This document shows, in pieces, positions 1 through 8,578 of a stretch of DNA of 64,000 bases. This stretch comes from Marinobacter sp. BGYM27 (GTDB lineage Bacteria > Pseudomonadota > Gammaproteobacteria > Pseudomonadales > Oleiphilaceae), in the NCBI GenBank assembly GCA_025153445.1, contig JANZNS010000002.1, positions 434,001 through 498,000 of the forward strand, given 5' to 3'. The notes beneath the pieces are model-generated. The model was not told the origin of the DNA. It saw nothing but the letters and a program-made list of their open reading frames with translations, and ran no database searches. How positions within the stretch are numbered: the first letter of the stretch is position 1; each line of letters starts with the position of its first letter. The position numbers and the translations under genes are program-made.

Positions 1-86
1 TCGAATTCCGTGATGAGTTGCCCAAGACCAACGTGGGTAAAATTCTCCGTCGCGAATTGCGCGACGAGGAACCAAAGAAGTCCTGA
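1..86 (+). CDS. fadD: Long-chain acyl-CoA ligase, C-terminal end only (partial)
   Basis: The first bases encode the last 27 residues of a protein whose body lies upstream of the window; reading from base 3 the frame stays open to a TGA at 84-86. The tail contains PKTNVGKILRRELRD, the usual C-terminal signature of AMP-forming acyl-CoA synthetases, whose conserved lysine completes the adenylation site. FadD activates fatty acids with ATP and CoA for beta-oxidation. Family assignment is firm; the FadD subtype is inferred from the exact wording of the motif. A strong hairpin terminator follows directly. Confidence 0.75.
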   Translation, partial: EFRDELPKTNVGKILRRELRDEEPKKS

Positions 87-105
87 TTCAGTTCTGCTGA
101 TCAGT

Positions 106-143
106 AAACCCTGTCCCCGGCGAAACCGGCGACAGGGTTTTTT
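106..143 (+). terminator. Rho-independent terminator after the acyl-CoA ligase gene
   Basis: A 10-bp stem (AAACCCTGTC at 106-115 with GACAGGGTTT at 131-140) with an inner GC-rich pairing is followed by a T run to 143. It sits 20 bases after the stop codon and separates fadD from hrpA. Confidence 0.85.
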
Positions 144-247
144 ATTGGTATTAGATACTCAGGTTCCCAAGCCTGTATGTTTGTTATCGTGGCACTGTTT
201 TCCGTATTGTTCTTAGTGTCCATAGTCCGGAGTTGTTCAATCATTTC

Positions 248-3200
248 ATGAAAAAGCCGCAAAAAGCCTCCACTCATCCTGCATCTTCTGCCCAGACGAC
301 GGCGGGCGGTAACCCGGTTGCTTTTGAATCGCGTTTTGCGAAGGCTTCCCAGCGCCGTGTCGCCCAGGTCAAAAAACTCTTGGCGCGAAAAAAAGGCAAG
401 CCGGACAACGCCGATCTTGCGAAAATTGACAGCTGGTTGACTGCCGGAGAGCTGGAAGTTGAAGCGCGTCTGGGTTCCCGCCCCAAGATTCGTTATCCCG
501 GCGACTTGCCGGTATCCGAGCGAGTCGACGATATCCGCGAGGCGCTTGATCAGCATCAGGTTGTCATCATTGCCGGCGAAACCGGGTCAGGCAAAACCAC
601 TCAGATCCCCAAAATATGCCTGGAAGCGGGCCGGGGTACGCGCGGGATTATCGGCCATACGCAGCCCCGACGGCTCGCTGCGCGGACCGTGGCCTCACGT
701 ATCGCAGAAGAAATGGGCGAGCCGGTAGGCGAACGCGTCGGCTATCAGGTGCGTTTTACGGACACGACGTCGTCCGATTCCCTCGTCAAGCTGATGACAG
801 ACGGGATTCTGTTGGCCGAAACCCAGCATGATCGGTTTCTGGATCGTTATGACACGCTGATAATTGATGAGGCGCACGAGCGCAGTCTCAATATTGATTT
901 TCTGCTGGGTTATTTGCGCAATCTATTGCCGCGTCGTCCGGATTTGAAGGTGGTGATTACCTCCGCGACGATTGAAGTTGAGCGATTCAGCCGTTTTTTC
1001 AACAACGCTCCTGTAATTGAAGTATCAGGTCGGACCTATCCGGTAGAAGTGCGTTATCGGCCCTTGGTCGGCGAGGAAGACGACAAGGATCAGGGCTGGC
1101 CGGATGGTGTGGTCAGTGCATTGGACGAAATTGAAGCCCACGAGCGCCAGAATGGCCAGCGCCCTGGTGATGTGCTGGTGTTTCTGCCAGGGGAGCGGGA
1201 AATTCGGGAGATGAGCAAGGCGCTACGCCATGCAGAGCTTCGCCATACTGAAGTTGTCCCGTTGTATTCGCGGCTGAGCAATCAGGAGCAGAACCGCATA
1301 TTCCAGTCCCATGCCGGCAGGCGGATTGTGCTGTCGACCAACGTTGCCGAGACGTCTCTGACTGTCCCCGGGATCCGCTATGTGGTGGATACCGGGGTAG
1401 CGCGCATCAGCCGCTACAGTGTGCGCTCAAAAATACAGCGCCTGCCGGTTGAAGCCATATCGCAGGCCAGCGCAAATCAGCGAAAAGGGCGTTGCGGTCG
1501 TGTCGCGCCTGGCATTTGCTTCCGGCTTTATGACGAAGCGGACTTCATTAGCCGGCCGGAGTTTACCGATCCTGAAATCCTGCGAACCAACCTTGCATCG
1601 GTCATTCTTCAAATGTCGGTGTCGGGACTTGGCGAGATCAAGGATTTCCCGTTTCTGGACGCACCGGACAGCCGACTTATCAACGACGGTTACAAGTTGC
1701 TCGAAGAGTTGGGGGCCGTTAGCACCAAACGCAAAGTTAGCCGCCTCGGACGGACTATGGCGAAGCTGCCGGTGGACCCCCGGCTTGCGCGCATGCTGGT
1801 TGCCGGCGCCGAACAGGGCAGCCTGGATGAAGTCCTGATTATTATTGCCGGCCTGAGCATTCAGGATCCGCGCGAACGACCACAGGATAAGCAACAGGCA
1901 GCGGATCAGGCTCACGCGCCGTTTAATGACAAGGAATCCGATTTTGCGACACTGGTGAACATCTGGCGCTTTTACGAAGAGCAGCGGCAGGAGATGACCC
2001 AGAATCAACTCAAGCGGGTGTGCCAGAAAAACTTCCTTTCTTACATGCGGATGCGTGAATGGCGTGATGTTCACCGCCAGCTAGCATTGGTATGCCGCGA
2101 ACAGTCGTTGCAGTTGAATGCCAGGCCTGCCAACTACGAAAAGGTCCACTGTGCGATTCTGTCTGGTTTGTTGGGGCAGGTCGCACTCAAACATGAAAAG
2201 CGAGAATACCTGGCGACCCGCAACCGCAAAGTCATGCTGTTCCCTGGCTCGAAAGTCGCCAAGGCTGCCCCTAAATGGATCGTGGCGGCAGAAATCGTCG
2301 AAACCAGCCGCGTATTTGCACGCATGATTGCAAAGATTGAACCCGAGTGGATCGAGCCCCTGGCTGCTCATGTGCTCAAACGGCATTACTTCGAGCCGCA
2401 TTGGGAGCGTAAGCGGGCGCAAGTGGTCGGGTTTGAAAAGGTCAGTCTTTACGGGCTGGATATCGTCCCTCGACGCCGAATCGGCTACGCCGCTATTGAT
2501 CCGGTGGAATCGCGGCAGCTTTTCATCCGCCGGGCGCTGGTAGAAGGGGAGTACGACACCAAAGCACCGTTTATCCGTCACAACCAGGCAGCGCTGGAAA
2601 GTGTTGAGGATCTGGAGCGTAAAACCCGGCGTCGGGATCTGCTGGTGGATGAAGACACCTTGTTCGATTTTTACGATCGGCGCATTCCAGCCGACGTGGT
2701 CAGTGGGCAGCACTTCGAGAGTTGGTGGAAAGCCTTGTCAGCATCTGAAGTCAAAGCGCTGGAGCTTACCGAGGATGATATCTACCAGCGGTCGCCCGAA
2801 GCCGATACGCATCAGGCTTATCCTGATGAGCTGGCGTGGGACGGTGTGCGCTATCCCCTGAGTTATCAGTTTGAGCCGACCGGTGACGACGACGGCGTGA
2901 CCCTGCAAGTGCCGCTGATGGCGCTAAAGCAGGTTCCGGCGAACCGTGTCGATTGGGTCGTTCCCGGTTTGCTTCGAGACAAATGTATTCACCTGATCAA
3001 AGGGCTGCCAAAAGCCATTCGCAGAAACTTTGTGCCAGTGCCTGATTACGTCGATCGGGCGCTTGCGAACATGGTGCCGTCCAATGAGCCGTTGACCGCC
3101 ATTCTGGCTGAGCAGTTGCGGCGTGATACCGGTATCCGAATCGATCCGGATGCCTGGTCTCAGGAGGCGTTGCCGAACCACCTGAGAATGAACATCCGGG

Positions 3201-4186
3201 TGGTGGATGATGCCGGTAAGGCGCTGGCTGAAGGTCGCGATGTAGGTGAGCTGCAGGCAAAACTGGAAGCCAGGGCTGAGGCCGCGTTGAGTGACGCCCC
3301 GGAAACTCCGGGCGACCAGTTGAGTGACATGCGCTCGCGGGAATGGGCATTTGGCAGTATTCCCGAGACGGTCGAGACCGAGCGCGGCGGGATGCAGGTC
3401 AGAGTTTACCCGGCGCTCGAAGACCTGGGCGGAGAGGTAAAATTGTCACGATTCCTCGATCCTCTGACCAGTCGTAGTGCGAGTGCCCGCGGTGTCGCGC
3501 GACTGATCGTGAACCGGTTTGGCTCAACCCTTGACGGTATAGAGCGAAAGCTTCCCGAGTTCAAAGCAGCAGCGTTGCTGTTTGCTCCGGTCGGAAAAGC
3601 CAGTCAGCTGCGTGACGATTTGCTGATTGCCTGTGTTATTGATCACTTTCTCGAAGATGATGTTCCACGCAGTGCCGATCAGTTTCAGGCCGTATTTAAC
3701 GCGCACCGGGGGGATTTTATCCCGTTTCTTGAGGAACGCTCCCGCCTGCTTTACGCGATTCTCAAAACCTATAACCAACTGATGAAAAGTCTCAAAGGAA
3801 AGATCCCGCTCTCGCTCGCCAATAGCATGGCAGATGTAAAATTTCAGCTGAGCAATCTGGTGTTTCCCGGATTTTTGGTGGAAACCCCTGCGCAGTGGCT
3901 GACAGAAGTGCCCCGGTATCTGGAAGCCGTGTCGGTTCGACTTGAAAAGATGGCCCGCGAAGGCGGTCGTGAGCGGGAGTTTCTGCATCAGTTTGACGGG
4001 TTGTGGGCGCGTTACGCCCAGCGTCTTGAGGCCTTGAGAAAGCAGGGGAGAACCGATCCTGAGTTGGTGGTCTATCGTTGGATGCTTGAAGAGTTTCGCG
4101 TGTCCTTCTTTGCACAACAACTCGGGACAGCAATGCCGGTCTCCATTCAACGCATCAACAAGCAGTGGGAAAACGTAAGGACTTGA
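248..4186 (+). CDS. hrpA: ATP-dependent RNA helicase HrpA
   Basis: DEAH/RHA-type 3'-5' RNA helicase, linked in E. coli to mRNA processing and rescue of stalled ribosomes. From the ATG at 248 it is 1312 residues, close to the 1300 of E. coli HrpA, with near-identical blocks along its whole length. Visible motifs: P-loop GETGSGKT (about 110-117), DEAH (207-210), SAT, the helicase C block with QRKGRCGR, then the helicase-associated and OB-fold regions and the HrpA-specific C-terminus ending FFAQQLGT. The frame also opens at a TTG at 233, but GGAG at 229-232 touches that TTG, whereas it lies 15 bases before the ATG; the start is therefore somewhat uncertain. It stands alone, between the fadD terminator and a 243-base gap. 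Confidence 0.95.
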   Translation: MKKPQKASTHPASSAQTTAGGNPVAFESRFAKASQRRVAQVKKLLARKKGKPDNADLAKIDSWLTAGELEVEARLGSRPKIRYPGDLPVSERVDDIREALDQHQVVIIAGETGSGKTTQIPKICLEAGRGTRGIIGHTQPRRLAARTVASRIAEEMGEPVGERVGYQVRFTDTTSSDSLVKLMTDGILLAETQHDRFLDRYDTLIIDEAHERSLNIDFLLGYLRNLLPRRPDLKVVITSATIEVERFSRFFNNAPVIEVSGRTYPVEVRYRPLVGEEDDKDQGWPDGVVSALDEIEAHERQNGQRPGDVLVFLPGEREIREMSKALRHAELRHTEVVPLYSRLSNQEQNRIFQSHAGRRIVLSTNVAETSLTVPGIRYVVDTGVARISRYSVRSKIQRLPVEAISQASANQRKGRCGRVAPGICFRLYDEADFISRPEFTDPEILRTNLASVILQMSVSGLGEIKDFPFLDAPDSRLINDGYKLLEELGAVSTKRKVSRLGRTMAKLPVDPRLARMLVAGAEQGSLDEVLIIIAGLSIQDPRERPQDKQQAADQAHAPFNDKESDFATLVNIWRFYEEQRQEMTQNQLKRVCQKNFLSYMRMREWRDVHRQLALVCREQSLQLNARPANYEKVHCAILSGLLGQVALKHEKREYLATRNRKVMLFPGSKVAKAAPKWIVAAEIVETSRVFARMIAKIEPEWIEPLAAHVLKRHYFEPHWERKRAQVVGFEKVSLYGLDIVPRRRIGYAAIDPVESRQLFIRRALVEGEYDTKAPFIRHNQAALESVEDLERKTRRRDLLVDEDTLFDFYDRRIPADVVSGQHFESWWKALSASEVKALELTEDDIYQRSPEADTHQAYPDELAWDGVRYPLSYQFEPTGDDDGVTLQVPLMALKQVPANRVDWVVPGLLRDKCIHLIKGLPKAIRRNFVPVPDYVDRALANMVPSNEPLTAILAEQLRRDTGIRIDPDAWSQEALPNHLRMNIRVVDDAGKALAEGRDVGELQAKLEARAEAALSDAPETPGDQLSDMRSREWAFGSIPETVETERGGMQVRVYPALEDLGGEVKLSRFLDPLTSRSASARGVARLIVNRFGSTLDGIERKLPEFKAAALLFAPVGKASQLRDDLLIACVIDHFLEDDVPRSADQFQAVFNAHRGDFIPFLEERSRLLYAILKTYNQLMKSLKGKIPLSLANSMADVKFQLSNLVFPGFLVETPAQWLTEVPRYLEAVSVRLEKMAREGGREREFLHQFDGLWARYAQRLEALRKQGRTDPELVVYRWMLEEFRVSFFAQQLGTAMPVSIQRINKQWENVRT

Positions 4187-4306
4187 TCAGAGGCGTGTTA
4201 GGCCTTTAGTCCGATGCTTCAGCGCATCTGTACTATGTTACTATTTGGGGCAGACAATGAATTCCCGGCGTCTTGCTTTTGAGTACTTTGGGGCTACCAG
4301 AGGAAT

Positions 4307-4336
4307 CACGGGGCAATTGATGGGTTTATCCCCGTG
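4307..4336 (+). repeat. Inverted repeat in the hrpA to ketoacyl-synthase gap
   Basis: CACGGGG at 4307-4313 pairs with CCCCGTG at 4330-4336 around a 16-base loop. No T run follows, so it is not a classical terminator; it lies about 95 bases before the next gene and could be a leader hairpin. The rest of the 4187-4429 gap shows no gene. Confidence 0.4.
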
Positions 4337-4429
4337 CCAGATTCTGGTGCAGGCACTGTGAGTATCGCCCAAAACACGCACGCCGGATTTCAGTATTGGA
4401 CAGGGCAACTTTGAACTGCGGGGTTACAC

Positions 4430-5551
4430 GTGACTAAAGCCGTTATTAGCGGGACAGGGCTCTATACGCCACCAGCAACAATTGAAAACGAAGAACTCGT
4501 TCAGGCGTTCAATGCATACGTCGACAACCATAATCGGCAATATGCAGATGAAATCGCCAGCGGCGCACGAGATGCGCTCCAGCCCTCGGCACCGGAATTT
4601 ATTGAAAAGGCATCAGGTATCAAGCGTCGCCATGTGATCGACCGCGAAGGCATCCTTGATCCGGAGCGTCTGTGCCCAATCATTCCCGATCGCCCCAATG
4701 ACGAGCCCAGTGTTCAATGTGATATGTCGGTGGCGGCGGCCAGAGAAGCGCTGGATCAGGCGGGCAATAGCGCCGCTGATGTTGATGCCGTGATTGTCGC
4801 TTGTTCCAATATGCAGCGCCCCTACCCAGCGATTTCCGTAGAAGTTCAGGCCGCACTGGGTATTGATGGTTTTGCTTATGACGTCAATGTCGCCTGCAGT
4901 TCGGCAACCTTTGGTTTGCAGGCTGCGGTGAACGCAGTTGAACAGGGATCAGCCAATGCGGTCCTGGTGATCAGTCCGGAAATCTGTTCCGGCCACCTGA
5001 ATTTCCGTGATCGCGATAGCCACTTTATTTTTGGTGATGCCTGCACCGCGATTCTGGTCGAACGGGAAGACCGTGTAGCGCCGGGCAAAGGCTACGATGT
5101 GCTCGGCACCCGTCTGAAAACCCAGTTCTCAAACAACATCCGTAACAACTTTGGTTTCCTGAACCGCGGTGATGATGCGGGCGTTGGCGCGCCGGACAAG
5201 TTGTTTGTCCAGCAGGGCAGAAAGGTCTTCAAGGAAGTGTCGCCGATGGTGGCTGAAACTATTCAGTCGCACCTTGCGTCCGTCGATCTTGCCCCCAGCG
5301 ATCTCAAGAGGATGTGGCTGCACCAGGCAAACCTGAATATGAACCAGCTCATTGCAAGGCGGGTGTTGGGGCGTGACGCTACCATTGAGGAAGCGCCGGT
5401 TATTCTGGATGAATATGCCAACACCAGTTCTGCAGGCTCTATCATTGCTTTCCACCTGCACAACAGTGATCTGTCGACAGGCGATCTAGGGGTAATTTGC
5501 TCGTTTGGCGCCGGTTATTCGATCGGTTGTGTGATTATTCGCAAGCGATAG
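4430..5551 (+). CDS. Beta-ketoacyl-ACP synthase III family protein, probable beta-ketodecanoyl-ACP synthase
   Basis: A FabH-fold condensing enzyme of 373 residues starting at GTG 4430. The catalytic triad is complete: Cys156 in NVACSSAT, His298 in LHQANLNM and Asn331 in YANTSSAG. Compared with housekeeping FabH (about 320 residues) it has an N-terminal insertion (residues 25-100). Length and insertion match Pseudomonas aeruginosa PA3286, which condenses octanoyl-CoA from beta-oxidation with malonyl-ACP and so feeds fatty-acid breakdown products back into synthesis. The substrate here is inferred from that resemblance. It is convergent with a thioesterase gene and shares a bidirectional terminator with it. 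Confidence 0.85.
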   Translation: MTKAVISGTGLYTPPATIENEELVQAFNAYVDNHNRQYADEIASGARDALQPSAPEFIEKASGIKRRHVIDREGILDPERLCPIIPDRPNDEPSVQCDMSVAAAREALDQAGNSAADVDAVIVACSNMQRPYPAISVEVQAALGIDGFAYDVNVACSSATFGLQAAVNAVEQGSANAVLVISPEICSGHLNFRDRDSHFIFGDACTAILVEREDRVAPGKGYDVLGTRLKTQFSNNIRNNFGFLNRGDDAGVGAPDKLFVQQGRKVFKEVSPMVAETIQSHLASVDLAPSDLKRMWLHQANLNMNQLIARRVLGRDATIEEAPVILDEYANTSSAGSIIAFHLHNSDLSTGDLGVICSFGAGYSIGCVIIRKR

Positions 5552-5571
5552 AGCCGGGGGGTTGGAGGCTG

Positions 5572-5597
5572 GGGAGCTGCGGGATGCAGCAGCTCCC
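5572..5597. terminator. Bidirectional hairpin terminator between convergent genes
   Basis: A perfect 9-bp stem, GGGAGCTGC (5572-5580) with GCAGCTCCC (5589-5597), lies between the stops of the ketoacyl synthase and the thioesterase. T or A runs are weak, so termination efficiency is uncertain. Confidence 0.6.
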
Positions 5598-5604
5598 ACT
5601 CCAA

Positions 5605-6012
5605 TCAGGCAATACCTTTGGCGCGAAGCTTGTCCGGAACAGGCACGGAAGTGCGTTTGCTGTAATCGAACCAGACGATTTTTGCGTATCCTTCCGCATA
5701 TTTGGCACCCGTCGTTGCGTCAACAACGTCATGCCAGGTCTCGAGGCTGGTATTGCCTACTTTACCTGCGTATGTTTTGACCTCGAGCGTTGCCGGGTAA
5801 TTCAGCTCTTTCAGGAATGTCGCGCTGGTCGTGACGATAATCGGGCCGATATCGCCCGTTTTCCTGCCCATATTTTCAGAGGCGAGCCAGGTTACCCTTG
5901 CTTCCTCGAACAGGCGAAAGTACACAGTGTTATTTGCGTGTCCGTTGGCATCCTGATCGGCCCAACGCAGCGGAATTTGAATGGTATGGACCAGGTTTCC
6001 CGGTTCAGACAT
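5605..6012 (-). CDS. YbgC/4HBT-type acyl-CoA thioesterase
   Basis: A 135-residue single hot-dog-fold protein. The N-terminal segment RWADQDANGHANNTVYF, with its Asp and the long helix that follows, is the active-site region of 4-hydroxybenzoyl-CoA thioesterase-like enzymes, which hydrolyse acyl-CoA or acyl-ACP thioesters in the cytoplasm. The start is supported by GGAGAT upstream of the ATG. It faces the FabH-like gene and is divergent from mlaA, so a role in lipid turnover is reasonable, but the substrate cannot be read from sequence. Confidence 0.85.
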   Translation of the reverse strand: MSEPGNLVHTIQIPLRWADQDANGHANNTVYFRLFEEARVTWLASENMGRKTGDIGPIIVTTSATFLKELNYPATLEVKTYAGKVGNTSLETWHDVVDATTGAKYAEGYAKIVWFDYSKRTSVPVPDKLRAKGIA

Positions 6013-6113
6013 GATGCATCTCCAGTATTGGCGGTGAATTTTACCTATTGTGGCAGGTTAGCGAAGCGCATAGGATGCGACATTTTTAACGAATCGCCAA
6101 AGACATCAGACGT

Positions 6114-6890
6114 ATGGACTCCCTGATGAATAATCTTCAACCGAAAACCAGCCGGGCCTTATTCGGGGCTCTCGCCCTCACTTCACTGGTTGTCGGACCT
6201 ACCGCCGGCTATGCTCAGGACTCTCAGCCCCGTGAGGAGTCGGTCGACCCCTGGGAAGGCTGGAATCGTGAAGTCTATGGTTTCAACAAGTTCCTGGATG
6301 ACTGGTTCCTTAGACCCGTCGCGCAGGGTTACCGCACGGTGACGCCACAGCTCGTCGATCAGGGGGTCACCAATTTCTTTTCCAACCTTGGTGAACTCAA
6401 GAACCTGGTTAACAGCCTGCTACAGCTTAAAGGTGAATCTGCTCTGGTAGCGGCAGGTCGTTTTACCTACAACACTACTTTCGGGCTTGGCGGGTTGATC
6501 GATGTCGCGACTGTATTTGATCTTCCGGAACGGCCTGAAGATCTGGGTCAAACCTTTGGTTACTGGGGGGTGGGGAGCGGGCCCTATCTTATGCTGCCGT
6601 TACTTGGGCCTTCAACGATCAGGGATGCCGGTGGCATAGCGCTTGATCTGACGGTGATGCCCAGTACCTGGGACTATATTGAAGAACCGGACAAATATTA
6701 CATGCGTGGGTTGCAGCTGGTTGACGTCCGAGCGGACTTGATACCGGCAGAAAATTTTATCTCCGGTGACCAATACATCTTTGTCCGGAACGCTTATCTC
6801 CAACGCCGAGAGTTCCTGATTAACGATGGCGAGGTGCAGCCTGATCCCTTTGCCAGTGATGACGAAGATCTTATGCTTGATGATTTTTAG
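6114..6890 (+). CDS. mlaA: MlaA/VacJ family outer-membrane lipid-asymmetry protein
   Basis: MlaA extracts mislocalised phospholipids from the outer leaflet of the outer membrane and passes them to MlaC and the MlaFEDB pump. The 258 residues show family landmarks: DPWEGWNREVYGFN at the start of the mature part, FFSNLGELKNLVNSLLQ, the glycine-rich stretch LGGLIDVAT and LGQTFGYWGVGSGPYLMLP. The N-terminus is a signal peptide (hydrophobic to about residue 30, then AYGAQ-like cleavage region GYAQ-D) but has no cysteine, whereas enterobacterial MlaA is a lipoprotein. The acidic C-terminal tail (DPFASDDEDLMLDDF) is an extension. The remaining mla genes are not in the window. Confidence 0.93.
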   Translation: MDSLMNNLQPKTSRALFGALALTSLVVGPTAGYAQDSQPREESVDPWEGWNREVYGFNKFLDDWFLRPVAQGYRTVTPQLVDQGVTNFFSNLGELKNLVNSLLQLKGESALVAAGRFTYNTTFGLGGLIDVATVFDLPERPEDLGQTFGYWGVGSGPYLMLPLLGPSTIRDAGGIALDLTVMPSTWDYIEEPDKYYMRGLQLVDVRADLIPAENFISGDQYIFVRNAYLQRREFLINDGEVQPDPFASDDEDLMLDDF

Positions 6891-6964
6891 TGCGTCGCTG
6901 ATCATTCCTCTACGGCATCTGGCCAAAGTGTGATTCAGATGCCGGAATAAACGGAAGGTGGGCC

Positions 6965-8449
6965 ATGTTAAACAGTCGTCTGGAAAAGTTTCGTCGACAT
7001 CTTCGCGAGGCGCCGACGTATGAAATGTGGAAGGCGGCTGCTCTGGAACTGGATTTTCTGGAGGGGAATGTCGAATGGAAAGAGGAAACCCCTTCCGAGC
7101 TCTATCACTACGAGTTGATCTACGAGCGTCTCTCGCATCTTCGTCAGTTTCATGAAAAGCATGAATATGACAAGCTGCGGCGCGCGCTGCGCGAAGGCTT
7201 GCACCACGATTTGGGCAATATGGGTAATCCCGCCCTGTACACCCGATCAAGGGTTGGCACTAAGCATCTCATCGAAGAATATATCAATCAGGTCTGTGAA
7301 TCCCTCGCCTTTATCTGCGACAAGCCGATCCCCGGTTTTGATAACGCTGCCAAATTGCGCTTTTTCCGAGACACGCTGACCAGCTATGGTCGGCCGGCCA
7401 TGCTGCTGAGTGGCGGTGCGACTCTGGGTACGTTTCACCTTGGGGTAGTTAAAGCCTTGTGGGGCAGAGGGCTGCTGCCGTCAACAATTGCCGGCTCAAG
7501 TGTTGGGGCGATCGTCGCAGGTGTTCTCGGTACGCATACTGACGCCGAGATTCCCGAATTGTTCGAGCCTGAAGGTCATGACCTGAATGCATGGAAATGG
7601 CACGGCCTGCTGAAAGGCCTGCGGGGCGAAGGCTTCATGGATCAGAAGCAGTTGCGAGCCAATCTGAAGGCCAATATGGGCGATCACACGTTCGAGGAAG
7701 CATTCGAGCGAACTGGGCGCTCCATCAACATCTCGGTTTCGCCGGTTCGTACAAATCAGAAAACGCGCTTGCTTTGCGGTTATACCTCGCCGTACCTGAT
7801 GGTATGGAGTGCCGCTTTGGCATCGGCCGCGGTTCCTGGCATATATCCGCCCGTTACGCTGATGAAAAAGGACCTCAACGGGGCTGCGTTGCCTTATTTA
7901 CCGAGACTGAAATTTGTAGATGGCTCGGTTGTCAGCGATTTACCGATTGAAAGGCTCAAGCATCTTTACGATGTTGATTTCACGATCGTCAGCCAGACAA
8001 ACCCACATGTTGTGCCATTCCTGAATCGCAAAAGCGCGGAAGAGAAACTGTCGCTACTGAAAATCCCGCTGCATGTGCTCAAGGCCGAAATGCGGTTTCA
8101 CGGAATGGGCGCGTTTGATTACTTGCGTAAGCGTGTGAGACCGGAAGTAATGCGGCAGATTTCAGGTCATCTCTATACCATTATGGCGCAGCGCTATTCG
8201 GGTGATGTGACGATTGCGCCGCATTATACCTGGCGCCACTACACGCAGATGATGTCTAACCCGTCGCCAGAGTTCTTCCGCCAGATGATTCTTGAAGGTG
8301 AGCGGGCCACCTGGCCCAAGATTGCAATGATCCGTTCACAGGCCAAGATTGCCAAGACGCTGGAACGTTGCATCGCGCGTACCAAAGACAGTATGGGGTC
8401 GCATAAAGGGGATCTTCGACTGGTATCAGCCTCTGATCAGGTGAAATAG
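6965..8449 (+). CDS. DUF3336 domain-containing patatin-like phospholipase/lipase
   Basis: A 494-residue serine lipase of the patatin class with an N-terminal DUF3336 region (about 1-135), the arrangement seen in yeast triacylglycerol lipases and many marine bacteria. The catalytic dyad is visible: Ser179 in GSSVG and Asp319 in VDGS; an oxyanion glycine stretch LSGGATLGTFHLG precedes the serine. No signal peptide is apparent, so it probably acts in the cytoplasm or at the inner membrane on neutral lipid or phospholipid. Storage-lipid turnover would fit a wax-ester or TAG-accumulating marine bacterium, but that is inference. It follows mlaA by 74 bases. Confidence 0.88.
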   Translation: MLNSRLEKFRRHLREAPTYEMWKAAALELDFLEGNVEWKEETPSELYHYELIYERLSHLRQFHEKHEYDKLRRALREGLHHDLGNMGNPALYTRSRVGTKHLIEEYINQVCESLAFICDKPIPGFDNAAKLRFFRDTLTSYGRPAMLLSGGATLGTFHLGVVKALWGRGLLPSTIAGSSVGAIVAGVLGTHTDAEIPELFEPEGHDLNAWKWHGLLKGLRGEGFMDQKQLRANLKANMGDHTFEEAFERTGRSINISVSPVRTNQKTRLLCGYTSPYLMVWSAALASAAVPGIYPPVTLMKKDLNGAALPYLPRLKFVDGSVVSDLPIERLKHLYDVDFTIVSQTNPHVVPFLNRKSAEEKLSLLKIPLHVLKAEMRFHGMGAFDYLRKRVRPEVMRQISGHLYTIMAQRYSGDVTIAPHYTWRHYTQMMSNPSPEFFRQMILEGERATWPKIAMIRSQAKIAKTLERCIARTKDSMGSHKGDLRLVSASDQVK

Positions 8450-8508
8450 CGCCCGCTCGGGAGTAACGTTCGGTCCGTGATCCTTCACCGGTTTAGGTGT
8501 CTTGATGG

Positions 8509-8543
8509 GTGACAGTGCCAAGAGTGGGGCGCTATCATAGCGC
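8509..8543 (+). promoter_or_regulatory. Predicted sigma-70 promoter of gspA-gspB-dinG with a palindrome over the -10 box
   Basis: GTGACA at 8509-8514 and TATCAT at 8533-8538 each match the consensus at 5 of 6 positions, with an 18-base spacer. The -10 box lies inside a perfect 15-base palindrome, GCGCTATCATAGCGC (8529-8543), a position suited to a repressor operator. It lies 36 bases before the gspA start. Confidence 0.6.
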
Positions 8544-8578
8544 GACCTGAAACAGCGTCGTCAGCCAACTGGAATTTC

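Noticed and set aside
5497-6126. Long plus-strand open frame of 209 codons over the thioesterase gene
   Set aside because: It is the antisense shadow of a clear 4HBT thioesterase with a good ribosome site and has no family resemblance.
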